Of a DNA stretch of 64,000 bases, positions 9,333 through 23,686 are shown in pieces (the first letter of the stretch is position 1; each line of letters begins with the position of its first letter). Location of the stretch: the NCBI RefSeq assembly GCF_029948085.1, contig NZ_JARZZP010000011.1:20054-84053 (forward strand), read 5' to 3'. The translations under genes were made by a program, and so were the position numbers. This DNA is from Streptococcus taonis. Its GTDB lineage: Bacteria; Bacillota; Bacilli; Lactobacillales; Streptococcaceae. The notes under the pieces were generated by a model that was not told where the DNA came from, did no database searches, and saw only the letters and a list, made by a program, of their open reading frames with translations.

Positions 9333-10129
9333 TATTTACCTAATTCTTGAGTTTTTTTGTAGGCTTGGTTGACAGCATCCATAACGGTTCCTCTAAAAGC
9401 ATGTTCTTCTAGACTTGCTACACCAGCAATGGTCGAACCTCCAGGGCTGCAAACTTGGTCTTTTAAGACTCCAGGATGTTGCTGACTTTCTAGTACCATT
9501 TGACCTGCACCAACTACTGTTTGAGCCGCCATTTTCAGAGCCATTTCTCGTGGCAATCCTGTCTGAACACCTGCATCCGCCAAGGCTTCGATAAATAGAT
9601 AGACAAAGGCTGGTCCACAGCCTGCAAGCCCTGTTGCTGCATCTATTAAAGCATCGCTTAATTCAACTAACTGGCCAGCCTTGGCTAACAGTTGACAAAA
9701 TAGTTCATTGTCTTCTGGATGACAATTTGCAGACAAGGCATAACTAATCACTCCTTGCCCAATAGCAACAGGGGTATTAGGCATAATACGAATAATCCTA
9801 TGGTGACTTGGAAGAAGACTAGCAAGTTTTTCCAAGGTCAAACCAGCAGCCATGGAAATCAAAAGAAGACTTTCTCGTTTCTCAAGGACTGGCTGATATT
9901 GAGAAAGCAGTTCTGAGAACTGTGCTGGTTTAACTCCTAGAAAAATCACATCTGCTTCTGCAAAGATTTCGTCATTGCTAGAAGCCAGACCACCATAATT
10001 GGCAATAAAAGCATCCACCTTAGCTTGACTACGATTAGCAAGGAGAATCTGATGACTAGTTTTTGCCTGCAAGACTACCTTAGCTAAACTAGCACCCATA
10101 TTTCCCAAACCTATAAATCCAATCTTCAT
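9332..10129 (-). CDS. proC: Pyrroline-5-carboxylate reductase
   Basis: A 265-aa enzyme for the last step of proline synthesis, reducing P5C with NAD(P)H. The dinucleotide-binding start IGFIGLGNMGASLA, the RIMPNTPVAIGQG block and the C-terminal signature (GLAGCGPAFVYLFIEALADA, then SPGGSTIAG) are all present. It follows proA by 3 nt and completes a full glutamate-to-proline operon proBAC. Confidence 0.96.
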   Translation of the reverse strand: MKIGFIGLGNMGASLAKVVLQAKTSHQILLANRSQAKVDAFIANYGGLASSNDEIFAEADVIFLGVKPAQFSELLSQYQPVLEKRESLLLISMAAGLTLEKLASLLPSHHRIIRIMPNTPVAIGQGVISYALSANCHPEDNELFCQLLAKAGQLVELSDALIDAATGLAGCGPAFVYLFIEALADAGVQTGLPREMALKMAAQTVVGAGQMVLESQQHPGVLKDQVCSPGGSTIAGVASLEEHAFRGTVMDAVNQAYKKTQELGK

Positions 10130-10132
10130 CTC

Positions 10133-11395
10133 TTACTCCCTTATCTGTCCGTCACCAGTAACTACATACTTATAGCTAGTCAATTCTTTTAAGCCCATTG
10201 GACCACGCGCATGCAGTTTCTGAGTAGAAATCCCCATTTCACAACCAAGACCAAATTGGCCACCATCGGTGAAACGAGTTGAAGCATTGACATAAACCGC
10301 TGCCGAGTCCACTTGATCTGTAAAGTAAGTTATAGCATCAGCATTTTCTGTCACAATAGCATCCGAATGATGGGTACTGTGGGCTTCAATATGGGCAACC
10401 GCTTCTTCTAAACTGCTCACGACCTTAACCGCTAGGATATAGTCTAAAAACTCGGTGTCAAAGTCTTGTGGCTCTGCTGCTATACCTGAAATAAATTGAC
10501 TAGCTTTTTCATCTAAACGGAATTGAAGCGGTTCAAGACCAGCTTCCTTTCGATCGGCAACCAAAACTTGCTCCAAGCGAGGAAGGAAGCTTGCCGCCTT
10601 GTCTTGATGAACAAGCAGCACTTCCATGGCATTGCAGACTGAAGGACGACTAGTTTTAGCGTTGTTTATGATCGATAGAGCCTTATCGTCGTCTGCGTCC
10701 TTATCGACATAAACATGAACAATCCCTGTCCCTGTCTCGATAACGGGTACAATAGCATTCTCAACCACTGCATTGATTAAGCCAGCCCCTCCACGAGGAA
10801 TGAGAAGGTCTAGATAGCCCTTGGCCTTCATCATAGCATAGCTACTTTCACGGCTAGTATCTTCCACCAGTTGGATCACATCAGGATGAATGGTCGTTGT
10901 CTCCAAGCCCTTCTTCAAGGCTTTAACAATAGCATGGGCAGTTTGATAGGCATCCTTCCCACTACGAAGAACAACCGCATTTCCACTCTTGAGAGCCAAA
11001 GCAGCCGCATCAGATGTCACATTTGGACGGCTTTCATAGATAATGCCAATAACCCCCATAGCCACCCGTTTCTTGGTAATAACCAAGCCATTTTCAAGCT
11101 GACTCGTTTCTAAAACTTCACCGATTGGATCTGGTAAAGCAACCACTTCACGAATCCCTCTTGCCATTGCTTCAATACGTCCTGCATCCAAATAAAGACG
11201 ATCCAACATAACATCTGAGATTTTTCCCTTGGCCGCTTCCATATCGAGGGCATTGGCCGCTAAAATCTCCTCAGTAGCAGCCACTAAGTGATCAGCCATG
11301 GCTAGCAAGGCTTGATTTTTCACATCTTCACTAGCTGTGTTGATTGATTTTTTAACAGCCTGTACCTGTTCAAATTGTTCTTGTGTACTTACCAT
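10133..11395 (-). CDS. proA: Glutamate-5-semialdehyde dehydrogenase (gamma-glutamyl phosphate reductase)
   Basis: A 420-aa member of the aldehyde dehydrogenase superfamily that reduces glutamyl-5-phosphate. The nucleophile region [16 protein letters not shown] contains the catalytic Cys; [20 protein letters not shown] and the C-terminal [18 protein letters not shown] are family signatures. GAGG lies 6 nt before the ATG and the gene starts 9 nt after proB. Confidence 0.96.
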   Translation of the reverse strand: MVSTQEQFEQVQAVKKSINTASEDVKNQALLAMADHLVAATEEILAANALDMEAAKGKISDVMLDRLYLDAGRIEAMARGIREVVALPDPIGEVLETSQLENGLVITKKRVAMGVIGIIYESRPNVTSDAAALALKSGNAVVLRSGKDAYQTAHAIVKALKKGLETTTIHPDVIQLVEDTSRESSYAMMKAKGYLDLLIPRGGAGLINAVVENAIVPVIETGTGIVHVYVDKDADDDKALSIINNAKTSRPSVCNAMEVLLVHQDKAASFLPRLEQVLVADRKEAGLEPLQFRLDEKASQFISGIAAEPQDFDTEFLDYILAVKVVSSLEEAVAHIEAHSTHHSDAIVTENADAITYFTDQVDSAAVYVNASTRFTDGGQFGLGCEMGISTQKLHARGPMGLKELTSYKYVVTGDGQIRE

Positions 11396-11404
11396 AGTTT
11401 ACCT

Positions 11405-12514
11405 CTAAAATTCTGTAAAGAGTAGTTGGATTTCAGGAGTAATGGAAATCCAGTCATCACGGTGAATCAGGACTCCCTTGGCTTTTTGAGAACGAAGGAC
11501 ATCTTTCAGCCCCGATGCACCTAGTTGTACTCTACCTTTTCCAAGTGATTTTCCAGTTTCCTTATCAAAAACAGTAACAATATCGCCATAAGAAAAGTTG
11601 CTCTCAACATCTACAACCCCTGATAAAAGGAGACTCTTTCCATGTTGAGAGAGGGCTTCTGCCGCCCCTTTATCAACCCAAATTGCTCCCTGACTTTTGG
11701 CATAAAAGGCCAGCCACTGCTTCTGGGTACGAAGTCCCTTTTCCTGTGCAACAAAGTAAGAACCATCCAAAGTCTTCTCTGCCGCCTCTATCATAGCATC
11801 AGCTTTCAAGGATGAACAAATATAAACCGGTACTCCTGACTCTGTCGCAATGGTCGCTGCCTTTATCTTAGTCAGCATTCCACCAGTTCCATTAGATGAT
11901 CCTGATCCACCAGCCATATCAATAATTTCACGATTGATGGTCTCAATTCTCTCCAGACGTTTAGCTCTTGGATCCGAGTTAGGATTACCAGTATAAAGAC
12001 CGTCTACATCTGTTAAGAGGACCAAAAGATCTGCCTGCACCATTGCTGCAACCTGGGCACTAAGTGTATCATTATCTCCGACCTTGAGCTCATCAATAAC
12101 GACACTGTCATTTTCATTGATAATAGGAATCGCACCACGATTAAGCAGGACTGACAAAGCTTGATGGGCATTTTTATAACGTCGCTTATCGACAAAATCA
12201 TCCTGAGTTAGCAAGATTTGCGCTGAAACAATCTGTCTTAAGAGCAAATTGGTTGTATATTCTTCCAGAAGCAATCCTTGACCAACCGCTGCTGAAGCTT
12301 GCTTATCCGCAATCTTGGTCGGTCGTTTTTTAAATCCTAAGGCTCCAAAACCTGCTGCAACAGCCCCAGAAGATACCAAAATCAGCTCATGACCTGCTTC
12401 ATGCAGCATTGCAAGCTGTTGTGTGATAGCTTTTACTTTACTGCGAGATAAACTTCCATCTTTATGTGTCAAGGATGAAGTTCCAACTTTAAATACGATA
12501 CGCTTGTACTTCAT
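11405..12514 (-). CDS. proB: Glutamate 5-kinase
   Basis: The first and normally proline-inhibited step of proline synthesis. 369 aa: an amino-acid-kinase domain ([13 protein letters not shown] at the N-terminus, [23 protein letters not shown]) and a C-terminal PUA domain from about 275. I start at the ATG at 12514, with GGAG 7 nt upstream; a TTG four codons earlier lies within that ribosome site. It heads proBAC with a good promoter. Confidence 0.96.
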   Translation of the reverse strand: MKYKRIVFKVGTSSLTHKDGSLSRSKVKAITQQLAMLHEAGHELILVSSGAVAAGFGALGFKKRPTKIADKQASAAVGQGLLLEEYTTNLLLRQIVSAQILLTQDDFVDKRRYKNAHQALSVLLNRGAIPIINENDSVVIDELKVGDNDTLSAQVAAMVQADLLVLLTDVDGLYTGNPNSDPRAKRLERIETINREIIDMAGGSGSSNGTGGMLTKIKAATIATESGVPVYICSSLKADAMIEAAEKTLDGSYFVAQEKGLRTQKQWLAFYAKSQGAIWVDKGAAEALSQHGKSLLLSGVVDVESNFSYGDIVTVFDKETGKSLGKGRVQLGASGLKDVLRSQKAKGVLIHRDDWISITPEIQLLFTEF

Positions 12515-12541
12515 ATTTTTCTCCAAATTTAATATTTAACC

Positions 12542-12570
12542 ATTTTACCATGATTTTATGAAATTGTAAA
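12542..12570 (-). promoter_or_regulatory. Promoter of proBAC
   Basis: TTTACA (12570-12565), 17-nt spacer ending in TGG, TAAAAT (12547-12542). Close to consensus with an extended -10. Confidence 0.7.
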
Positions 12571-12593
12571 AAAGTAACTCTCTCACTTTTGAT

Positions 12594-12626
12594 CACAAAA
12601 AAAGAACCTTGCATAGCAAGATTCTT
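12594..12626 (-). terminator. Terminator after tuf
   Basis: AAGAATCTTGC and GCAAGGTTCTT pair across a TAT loop (12602-12626), followed by a run of T on the minus strand. Confidence 0.85.
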
Positions 12627-12671
12627 TTAGTGTCTGACTTAAATAATTGTTCTTCTGGGAACTAAATCGAA

Positions 12672-13868
<1,197 letters not shown>

Positions 13869-13939
13869 TTGAGTAAAAGCCTCCAATAAAATATATTTTA
13901 TAGATAGACAGTAGGCAATACAGTCTAACTTTCCTTACT

Positions 13940-13967
13940 ATTTTATCAAATTTCAGCTAAATTGCAA
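13940..13967 (-). promoter_or_regulatory. Promoter of tuf
   Basis: TTGCAA (13967-13962), 16-nt spacer ending in TGA, TAAAAT (13945-13940). The leader is about 65 nt and the ribosome site is GGAGG. Confidence 0.7.
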
Positions 13968-13996
13968 GTGTTTTACAAAGTTTTTGTGAATTATTC

Positions 13997-14128
13997 TTAT
14001 TCTTGCTCTACTTCCTCTACCAATTGATTTAAAATATCTATAAATAGGCTTATTTTCACAAAAAGCGATAGACCATAAATCAATAACCCAAGTCTGAATT
14101 TCCTATATTCAGCCCCGAAAGACTTCAA
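13997..14128 (-). other. Possible small ORF or gene remnant upstream of tuf
   Basis: The 411-nt gap between tuf and the next gene holds an open frame of 43 codons from a TTG at 14128, ending in a double TAA. The product is one hydrophobic stretch (LGLLIYGLSLFVKISLFIDI) with an acidic tail VEEVEQE. A stop precedes the TTG and there is no ribosome site, so it looks more like the tail of a lost membrane protein than a working gene. I do not recognise it; the rest of the gap (14130-14245) shows nothing else. Confidence 0.25.
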
Positions 14129-14246
14129 TCATTCAGTTGTTTGTAAAAAAATATGTATTGAAAAATTAAAGTTTCATCATAAGAGATTTGAGAGTTTAAA
14201 ACCAATAAAAAGTTTGATCAACTACAGCGCCAAAGATACAATGATC

Positions 14247-14275
14247 AAAAAAAGGTCGGGATTTTTTATCCCGAC
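14247..14275 (-). terminator. Terminator after the AI-2E-family gene
   Basis: GTCGGGAT (14255-14262) pairs with ATCCCGAC (14268-14275) around TTTTT; T-rich tail on the minus strand. Confidence 0.85.
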
Positions 14276-14279
14276 ATCT

Positions 14280-15389
14280 TTATTCTGATAGATGTTTCTT
14301 AACTTCTTGTGCTTCCTTATGATTTTCATACAGTCGCGCTAAGAATTTAGCAATCTCTTTTAAAATGGAATAGGTTGGAACAGCAACAATCATCCCAATC
14401 ACACCATAAATATTACTTGATAATAAAAGCAAGACTAAAATAGTAATCGGGTGAACCTTCATAACTCCACCCACGATACGTGGATATAAAATATTTCCAT
14501 CAACTTGCTGAATAATCAACATATAAATGACAGCAATAATCATTTTATGAGGATCGGTGAAGAGATTTGAGATAATCATTGGAATCAAGCCAATGCTTGG
14601 TCCTACATACGGAATCAAATTAGCCAATCCAGAAAAAATGGCGAAGACCAAGGCATATCTTAGACCAATCACACTATAACCGATAAAAGCTAAACATCCA
14701 ATAATAACTGCATCTATAGACACTCCACTAATGTAACGAGAAATAGTTGTATTTAGGTTTGTCAATAAACCAGATATGTTCAATTTATCTCGTTTTAATA
14801 TAGTTCTTTCTAGCATGGGTAAAAATTTATGCCCATCAAGTAATAAGTAAATCAAGAAAACTGGTGTCATGATGATAATCAATACAGTGCTTACGAGTGC
14901 AGATAGAACACTTCCAACACTATTTGTCACACTGTTCAAGATATTTTGCAAAATATCAACATAAGAGAGGTTCAGTTGCTGAATAGTTTGTTGGATATCT
15001 AGATTTTGCTGGGCTGGATGTTTTGATAACTCAATGACTAAATCTTGAAGACGACCGTAAATGTTTTGACTCGAGTAAATTAAGCTACTTAACTGATTAA
15101 TCAAAATCGGCAGCAGATAAACAAAACTAAGTACGAGTGCACAAACTAAGGCACAAAGGGTTAACAAAATCCCAATGATTCGATTGATTTTACATTCCTT
15201 CTCTAAAAAGATAACAATTGGGTTGGTTAGATAATACAAAAATCCTCCCAGTAAAAAAGGAATCATGATTGTATTTGCAACACTGACAAAGGGTGTAATA
15301 ATAGCACCCATTTCTTTCCATAGATAGAAAATTAAGGTTATTAGTAGAATTTCAGTTGTCCAGAAGAATAGTTTGTTTCTCCGAAACAT
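14280..15389 (-). CDS. AI-2E family (PerM-like) membrane transporter
   Basis: A 369-aa polytopic membrane protein of the AI-2 exporter / PerM superfamily. Hydrophobic segments cluster at about 10-50, 65-95, 155-185 and 230-340, with the family's soluble loop in between; the C-terminal run TILVLLLLSSNIYGVIGMIV is typical. Substrate is unknown: some relatives act as sodium/proton antiporters, others were proposed to move autoinducer-2. GGAGG lies 6 nt before the ATG. Transcribed divergently from dacA. Confidence 0.8.
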   Translation of the reverse strand: MFRRNKLFFWTTEILLITLIFYLWKEMGAIITPFVSVANTIMIPFLLGGFLYYLTNPIVIFLEKECKINRIIGILLTLCALVCALVLSFVYLLPILINQLSSLIYSSQNIYGRLQDLVIELSKHPAQQNLDIQQTIQQLNLSYVDILQNILNSVTNSVGSVLSALVSTVLIIIMTPVFLIYLLLDGHKFLPMLERTILKRDKLNISGLLTNLNTTISRYISGVSIDAVIIGCLAFIGYSVIGLRYALVFAIFSGLANLIPYVGPSIGLIPMIISNLFTDPHKMIIAVIYMLIIQQVDGNILYPRIVGGVMKVHPITILVLLLLSSNIYGVIGMIVAVPTYSILKEIAKFLARLYENHKEAQEVKKHLSE

Positions 15390-15476
15390 AGGCCACCTCC
15401 TCTTTTCCCTATTTTACCATATTTCAAAAAAGATTGATAGCCTTCATCATAAAAACAAGAATATTTTTTGTCTTTA

Positions 15477-15485
15477 TGATAGAAT
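15477..15485 (+). promoter_or_regulatory. Extended -10 promoter of dacA
   Basis: TGA-TAGAAT ends 9 nt before the dacA ATG, leaving room for only a very short leader. No clear -35 is seen. Confidence 0.45.
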
Positions 15486-15494
15486 AAAGTTACT

Positions 15495-16736
15495 ATGAAG
15501 AAATTATTTTTAACATTAATCACGCTTATTTCATTTGGTTCTGCTACTACTGTTTTTGCTCAGGATTTTGATGTCGCAGCAAAACATGCCATCGCTGTTG
15601 AGGCTAACAGTGGTAAGATTTTGTATGAAAAAGATGCGACCCAACCGGTTGAAATTGCCTCTATCAGTAAACTACTTACCGTTTACCTAGTATATGAAGC
15701 TCTAGAGCAAGGCAAAATCACTCTTTCTACTCCTGTAGAAATCTCAGATTATCCTTACCAGCTCACTACTAATTCTGAAGCGAGTAACGTTCCTATGGAA
15801 GCTCGTAACTACACAGTTGAGGAATTGCTAGAAGCGACTTTGGTATCTAGCGCTAACAGTGCTGCTATCGCTTTAGCTGAAAAAATTGCCGGTTCTGAGA
15901 AGAACTTTGTAGATATGATGAAGGCCAAACTAGAAGAATGGGGAATCCAAGATGCTACACTCGTCAACACAACCGGCCTCAACAATGAAACTCTCGGCGC
16001 TAATATCTATCCTGGTTCTAAGAAAGATGATGAAAACAAATTAAGTGCTTATGATGTAGCTATCGTAGCTCGTAATCTGATTCTCAAGTATCCTCAGGTC
16101 TTAGAAATCACTAAGAAGCCTTCTTCTACTTTCGCTGGCATGACCATTAATTCTACCAACTATATGTTGGAGGGAATGCCTGCCTACCGTGGTGGTGTTG
16201 ACGGACTTAAGACTGGTACGACTGATAAGGCTGGAGCATCCTTTGTAGGTACTACAGTCGAAAAAGGAATGCGCATCATTACTGTTGTTTTAAACGCTAA
16301 CAACCAAGATACCAATCCATATGCACGCTTTACAGCTACTTCTTCTCTTTTAGATTATATTTCTTCAAACTTTGCTCTCCAGACAATCGTCAAGCAGGGT
16401 GAAAGTTATGAGGATAGTAAAAGTCCTGTCTTAGATGGTAAAGATGATAGTGTTACAGCAGTCGCAAAAGAAGATATCAAGATCGTACAACGTCTAGGCA
16501 GTCGAGCTCAATCAACTATCAACTATACCGCTGATACTACTGAACATACTGCACCACTTGAAGCAGGAACAGTGGTTGGGCACCTCACTTATGAAGATAA
16601 AGATCTAGTTGGTCAAGGATACATTACAACTGACAAACCTAGTTTTGAGATGGTCGCAGAAAAAAATGTCGAAAAAGCCTTCTTCTTAAAAGTTTGGTGG
16701 AATCGCTTCGTTCGTTTTGTTAACGAGAAGTTATAA
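15495..16736 (+). CDS. dacA: D-alanyl-D-alanine carboxypeptidase (PBP3)
   Basis: A 413-aa low-molecular-weight penicillin-binding protein that trims the terminal D-Ala of peptidoglycan stem peptides. It has a signal peptide cleaved near FAQ (residue 23), the active-site motifs SISK (Ser56), SAN (120-122) and KTGT (240-243), a beta-rich C-terminal domain and a terminal amphipathic helix (FLKVWWNRFVRFVNEKL) for membrane attachment. All catalytic residues are intact. It is the only plus-strand gene in the first 43 kb apart from the dead transposase. Confidence 0.95.
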   Translation: MKKLFLTLITLISFGSATTVFAQDFDVAAKHAIAVEANSGKILYEKDATQPVEIASISKLLTVYLVYEALEQGKITLSTPVEISDYPYQLTTNSEASNVPMEARNYTVEELLEATLVSSANSAAIALAEKIAGSEKNFVDMMKAKLEEWGIQDATLVNTTGLNNETLGANIYPGSKKDDENKLSAYDVAIVARNLILKYPQVLEITKKPSSTFAGMTINSTNYMLEGMPAYRGGVDGLKTGTTDKAGASFVGTTVEKGMRIITVVLNANNQDTNPYARFTATSSLLDYISSNFALQTIVKQGESYEDSKSPVLDGKDDSVTAVAKEDIKIVQRLGSRAQSTINYTADTTEHTAPLEAGTVVGHLTYEDKDLVGQGYITTDKPSFEMVAEKNVEKAFFLKVWWNRFVRFVNEKL

Positions 16737-16743
16737 AAAATCG

Positions 16744-16775
16744 AAAAATCGCGAATTTCGCGATTTTTTTCTTTA
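16744..16775. terminator. Shared bidirectional terminator of dacA and the amino-acid permease
   Basis: AAAAATCGCGA, loop ATT, TCGCGATTTTT (16744-16768): perfect 11-bp stem with A and T tracts on both sides, between convergent genes. Confidence 0.85.
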
Positions 16776-18170
16776 TTCATTTTTAGCTACAGTCGAATGG
16801 TTATATCCATAAACAAAGTAAATAATAACGCCTATTAATAAAGCTAGTCCAAATGCCATCCATGTTTCAAGGGTATATTGAAGCATAAATGAAAGGCAAA
16901 TCAGAATAGACAAGATTGGTAAAAAAGGAACCAGAGGAGTTTTAAATTCTCCCTCTTTTGGCATCCCCTTATCTTTTCTCAATTTGATGATCCCATAGGC
17001 TAGGAGAATAAGATAGGCTAAGGTGCAGATATTGAGAAAGGCTGCAATACTTGCAAGTGGAAAGATCCCAGCTGCAATTGCTGAAACAACACCAGTTAAG
17101 ATAGTTGCATTCTTAGGGACACGACTGGTCTTAGTCACTTGTTTGAAACTCTGAGGCATGAGCCCATCACGTGCCAAACTATAAATCATTCGAGACAAGG
17201 CGTAAGTCATGGAAATACATACCGTAATCAAAGTAAAAATAGCAACGAGAGAAACGTAATTAGCTGCCCAACCAATACCAATACTTCTAAGAGCAAAAGC
17301 CACTGCATCATCAACATTGAGCTTGCTATAATGAACGATACCTGTCAATATCAAGGTAACCAAGGCATACAGAATGGTTACAATGGTTAAGGATAAAACA
17401 ATCCCACGTGGAATATTCTTTTGTGGACTTTGAATTTCATCAACTGCCATAGAAATGGACTCAAACCCTAAGAATCCAAAGAACATGAGTGAAGCACCTG
17501 CCATAATTCCAGTGCTTCCACCATAAATTTGACCAAAACCAAATGGTGCAAAATCTGACCAATTTTCAGGTTTAATGTACCAAATTCCAACTAGGATAAA
17601 TAAAGCAAGAGCAGAAAATTTTAAAACAACAAGAATAGAATTAAAACGAAGAGCTGCTTTCGAATTTAAAAGTACAACGCCTGTAACAAGTAGAATTACT
17701 AAAATTGGTAAAAAATCGATATAAGTACCATGTTTAGGATTAAAAGTTCCATTTAAGGCTTGTGGCAAGGAAATTCCATAATGGCTAAGCAAACCCTTAA
17801 AATAGGCCGCCCAACCAGAAGCAACACCTGAAACTGCTGTCATAAATTCCATAATGGTTAACCAACCAGCTATCCAGGCTGGAAATTCTCCCAAAATTGC
17901 ATATAAATAACTATATGCTCCACCCGTTGCAGGAACACGAGAAGCAAATTCTGCAAAAAAGAGAGCAGATAAGGATACACAGATAGCAGAAATTACAATC
18001 GATACCACAAGGGCAGGTCCTGCTAGTGTTGCTGCAGCTGTTCCTGTAATGGTAAAAATACCTGTTCCCACCATAGCACCAATTCCCAAAAGAATTAAAT
18101 CCCATAATTTCAAATGGCGGTGCATTTCCGTTTTACCTAGACTAACGTCTTTGGTTCTAAAAATATTCAT
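16773..18170 (-). CDS. APC-superfamily amino acid permease
   Basis: A 465-aa, about 12-helix transporter. The first helix motif GIGAMVGTGIF (35-45) is the substrate-binding signature of the APC family, and the GGAYSYLYAILGEFPAWIAGW block fits the CAT-like (cationic amino acid) subgroup. The substrate cannot be read from the sequence. Promoter at 18201-18229; GGGGGATG precedes the ATG. It ends at the terminator shared with dacA. Confidence 0.85.
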   Translation of the reverse strand: MNIFRTKDVSLGKTEMHRHLKLWDLILLGIGAMVGTGIFTITGTAAATLAGPALVVSIVISAICVSLSALFFAEFASRVPATGGAYSYLYAILGEFPAWIAGWLTIMEFMTAVSGVASGWAAYFKGLLSHYGISLPQALNGTFNPKHGTYIDFLPILVILLVTGVVLLNSKAALRFNSILVVLKFSALALFILVGIWYIKPENWSDFAPFGFGQIYGGSTGIMAGASLMFFGFLGFESISMAVDEIQSPQKNIPRGIVLSLTIVTILYALVTLILTGIVHYSKLNVDDAVAFALRSIGIGWAANYVSLVAIFTLITVCISMTYALSRMIYSLARDGLMPQSFKQVTKTSRVPKNATILTGVVSAIAAGIFPLASIAAFLNICTLAYLILLAYGIIKLRKDKGMPKEGEFKTPLVPFLPILSILICLSFMLQYTLETWMAFGLALLIGVIIYFVYGYNHSTVAKNE

Positions 18171-18200
18171 ATTTCATCCCCCACTTTATGTGATTGTATT

Positions 18201-18229
18201 ATTTTACCATACAAAAGACTTTTTGTGAA
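18201..18229 (-). promoter_or_regulatory. Promoter of the amino-acid permease
   Basis: TTCACA (18229-18224), 17-nt spacer ending in TGG, TAAAAT (18206-18201). Confidence 0.65.
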
Positions 18230-18257
18230 TATTTATAAGTATCTTTCGTCAAAAAAA

Positions 18258-18436
18258 CTGAGAGTGGGACAGAAATCGGTAATTCGTTAGAATTCGATTT
18301 CGTCGTCCCACCTCCGCACAGTTGAGTAGGGCTGTAAAAGCTGATGAAATCAGCGAAGTAGAGCCCACTCAACCACTGCGTCTTGCTCGACAATCCAAAG
18401 ACAATTGAGAGGCTAGGACTTTTGTCCCAGCCTCAG
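18258..18436. repeat. Hairpin-rich intergenic repeat (MITE-like)
   Basis: A 179-bp block bounded by imperfect inverted ends (CTGAGAGTGGGACAGAAATC and GGACTTTTGTCCCAGCCTCAG). It contains three hairpins: GTGGGAC..GTCCCAC (18264-18313), a nested one with TGAGTAGGGCT..AGCCCACTCA around GCTGATGAAATCAGC (about 18323-18374), and GAGGCTAGGAC-TTTT-GTCCCAGCCTC (about 18409-18435). I recall similar blocks in many mitis-group intergenic regions, but cannot name the family securely. It fills the gap between the permease promoter and sufB; the last hairpin has no T-run on the sufB side, so a terminator role is uncertain. Confidence 0.65.
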
Positions 18437-18452
18437 TTTCTGTTCATAAAGT

Positions 18453-19865
18453 TTATCCGACTGATCCTTCCATCTCGTAGCTAATCAAGCGGTTGAGCTC
18501 AACTGCATATTCCATTGGAAGTTCTTTTGTGAAGGGCTCTACAAATCCCATGACAATCATCTCTGTTGCCTCAGATTCTGACAATCCACGGCTCATGAGG
18601 TAATAGAGTTGTTCTTCAGAAATCTTAGATACCTTGGCTTCGTGCTCCAAAGCAACTTGCGAGTTATGAATTTCATTAAATGGAATAGTATCTGATGCTG
18701 ACAGGTCATCCATGATAATAGTATCACACTCAATGTGAGAAACAGATTTCTTAGAGTTCTTATTAAAGGTCACTTGTCCACGGTAGTCAACCTTTCCTCC
18801 GCCTTTGGCGATGGATTTAGATACGATAGACGAGCTTGTATGTGGAGCATTGTGGATCATCTTAGCACCAGTATCTTGGTGTTGCCCTGCATTAGCAAAG
18901 GCAATCGAAAGCATAGTTCCACGTGCTCCTTCTCCATCAAGGTAAACAGATGGATATTTCATGGTTGTTTTGGCACCTAAGTTTCCATCAATCCACTCAA
19001 CAGTCGCATCTTTCAAGGCCTTGGCACGTTTGGTTACCAAGTTATAAACGTTATCAGACCAGTTTTGGATGGTTGTATAACGCATGTAAGCTCCGTCCAA
19101 GGCAAAGATTTCTACAATGGCAGCATGCAAACTGTTACTTGAATAAGTTGGCGCTGTACATCCTTCTACGTAGTGGACACTTGCACCCTCATCAACGATA
19201 ATCAAGGTACGTTCAAACTGACCTGTATTTTCGTTGTTGATACGGAAGTAAGTTTGAAGTGGGATATCTACCTTGACCCCTTTTGGTACGTAAATAAAGG
19301 TTCCACCCGACCATACTGCTGAGTTGAGGGCTGCCAACTTGTTATCTGTCGGCGGTACCAACTTGGCAAAGTATTGTTTAAACAAGTCTGGGTATTCCTT
19401 GAGGGCAGAATCCGTATCTGTAAAGATAATCCCCAATTTCTGGAACTCTTCCTTCATGTTGTGATAAACGACTTCTGACTCATACTGGGCAGAGGCCCCA
19501 GCTAGATAAGCACGCTCAGCTTCTGGAATCCCGATACGTTCAAATGTTTCCTTAATCTTTTCAGGAACTTCATCCCAAGAACGGGCTGGTTTATCAGATG
19601 GTTTTTGGTAATAGATCAGGTCATCAAAATCAATCTCTGACAAGTCTGCTCCCCAAGTTTGCATGGGCATTTTTTTGAAGGTTTCATAAGACTTCAAACG
19701 GAATTCTAACATCCACTCAGGTTCTCCCTTTGCAGCTGATAGTTCACGAATGACATCTTCATTCAATCCTTTTCCTGTCGATAGGACAGGCTCTACATCG
19801 TCATGGAAACCAAATTTATATTCACCAAGATCAATTGGTTTTGGTTCTACTCTTTCTTCAGCCAT
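18453..19865 (-). CDS. sufB: Fe-S cluster assembly scaffold SufB
   Basis: A 470-aa subunit of the SufBCD scaffold that builds Fe-S clusters from cysteine sulfur. The C-terminal beta-helix domain carries the conserved [19 protein letters not shown] signature; the earlier [19 protein letters not shown] block is also typical. The start ATG at 19865 (MAEERVEP) has AAAGGA 4 nt upstream; an upstream in-frame ATG overlaps that site. Last gene of sufC-D-S-U-B, the standard Firmicute order. Confidence 0.96.
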   Translation of the reverse strand: MAEERVEPKPIDLGEYKFGFHDDVEPVLSTGKGLNEDVIRELSAAKGEPEWMLEFRLKSYETFKKMPMQTWGADLSEIDFDDLIYYQKPSDKPARSWDEVPEKIKETFERIGIPEAERAYLAGASAQYESEVVYHNMKEEFQKLGIIFTDTDSALKEYPDLFKQYFAKLVPPTDNKLAALNSAVWSGGTFIYVPKGVKVDIPLQTYFRINNENTGQFERTLIIVDEGASVHYVEGCTAPTYSSNSLHAAIVEIFALDGAYMRYTTIQNWSDNVYNLVTKRAKALKDATVEWIDGNLGAKTTMKYPSVYLDGEGARGTMLSIAFANAGQHQDTGAKMIHNAPHTSSSIVSKSIAKGGGKVDYRGQVTFNKNSKKSVSHIECDTIIMDDLSASDTIPFNEIHNSQVALEHEAKVSKISEEQLYYLMSRGLSESEATEMIVMGFVEPFTKELPMEYAVELNRLISYEMEGSVG

Positions 19866-19922
19866 AATATCCTTTCTTTCATTCTTCATTACTTATGATT
19901 AATAAAACAAAGAAACTTTGTC

Positions 19923-22849
<2,927 letters not shown>

Positions 22850-22876
22850 TTACTTCTCCTAAAAGATACGAGGGAA

Positions 22877-23647
22877 TTACAATTCTTCCTTGTAGTCGTA
22901 GCCAAGTTCTTCAGCTAGTTTTGCGTATCCTTCACGTTCCAAACGCGCAGCCAATTCTGGACCACCTGAAAGGACAACACGACCTTCCATCATCACGTGT
23001 ACCACATCAGGTGTGATGTAGTTCAAAAGACGTTGGTAGTGAGTGATAATCATAGCACCAAAACCTTCACCACGCATGGCATTGACACCTTTAGACACAA
23101 CCTTAAGAGCGTCAATATCGAGACCAGAGTCAATCTCATCCAAAAGGGCAAAAGTTGGTTCCAACATCAAGAGTTGAAGAATTTCATTACGTTTTTTCTC
23201 ACCACCAGAGAAACCTTCGTTGAGGTAACGCTCTGCCATTTCTTCTTTCATGTTGAGCAATTCCATCTTCTCATCCAATTTAGTGATAAACTCACGAACT
23301 GAAATCTTCTCATCGTCTTCTTTACCAGCATTCATAGCTGCACGAAGAAACTCAGCGTTGGTAATTCCAGGAATTTCTGATGGGTATTGCATAGCTAGGA
23401 AAAGTCCCATACGCGCACGCTCATCCACTTCCAATTCAAGGATGTTCACACCGTCAAACAAGACTTCACCTTTAGTGACTTCATAGTTTGGGTTCCCCAT
23501 AATAGCAGCTGAAAGAGTAGACTTACCGGTACCATTTGGTCCCATGATAGCTGCAATTTCTCCTGTTTTAAGAGTCAGATTAACCCCTTTTAAAATTTCT
23601 TTTCCTTCAATCTCAACGTGAAGATCTTTGATCTCTAATACTGACAT
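22877..23647 (-). CDS. sufC: Fe-S assembly ATPase SufC
   Basis: A 256-aa ABC-type ATPase that drives SufBD. Walker A GPNGTGKST is at 34-42, the signature FSGGEKKRNEIL and Walker B ALLDEIDSGLD follow. The ATG at 23647 (MSVLEIKDL) has AAAGGA 6 nt upstream. First gene of the suf operon; the leader holds a palindrome (23687-23712). Confidence 0.96.
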   Translation of the reverse strand: MSVLEIKDLHVEIEGKEILKGVNLTLKTGEIAAIMGPNGTGKSTLSAAIMGNPNYEVTKGEVLFDGVNILELEVDERARMGLFLAMQYPSEIPGITNAEFLRAAMNAGKEDDEKISVREFITKLDEKMELLNMKEEMAERYLNEGFSGGEKKRNEILQLLMLEPTFALLDEIDSGLDIDALKVVSKGVNAMRGEGFGAMIITHYQRLLNYITPDVVHVMMEGRVVLSGGPELAARLEREGYAKLAEELGYDYKEEL

Positions 23648-23686
23648 GATAGTTCCTTTCTTTTTCAATCCGTTTTACCATTTTTG

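Noticed and set aside
18199..18393. 64-codon ORF over the permease promoter and hairpin repeat
   Set aside because: It covers a promoter and a repeat; no ribosome site or recognisable protein.
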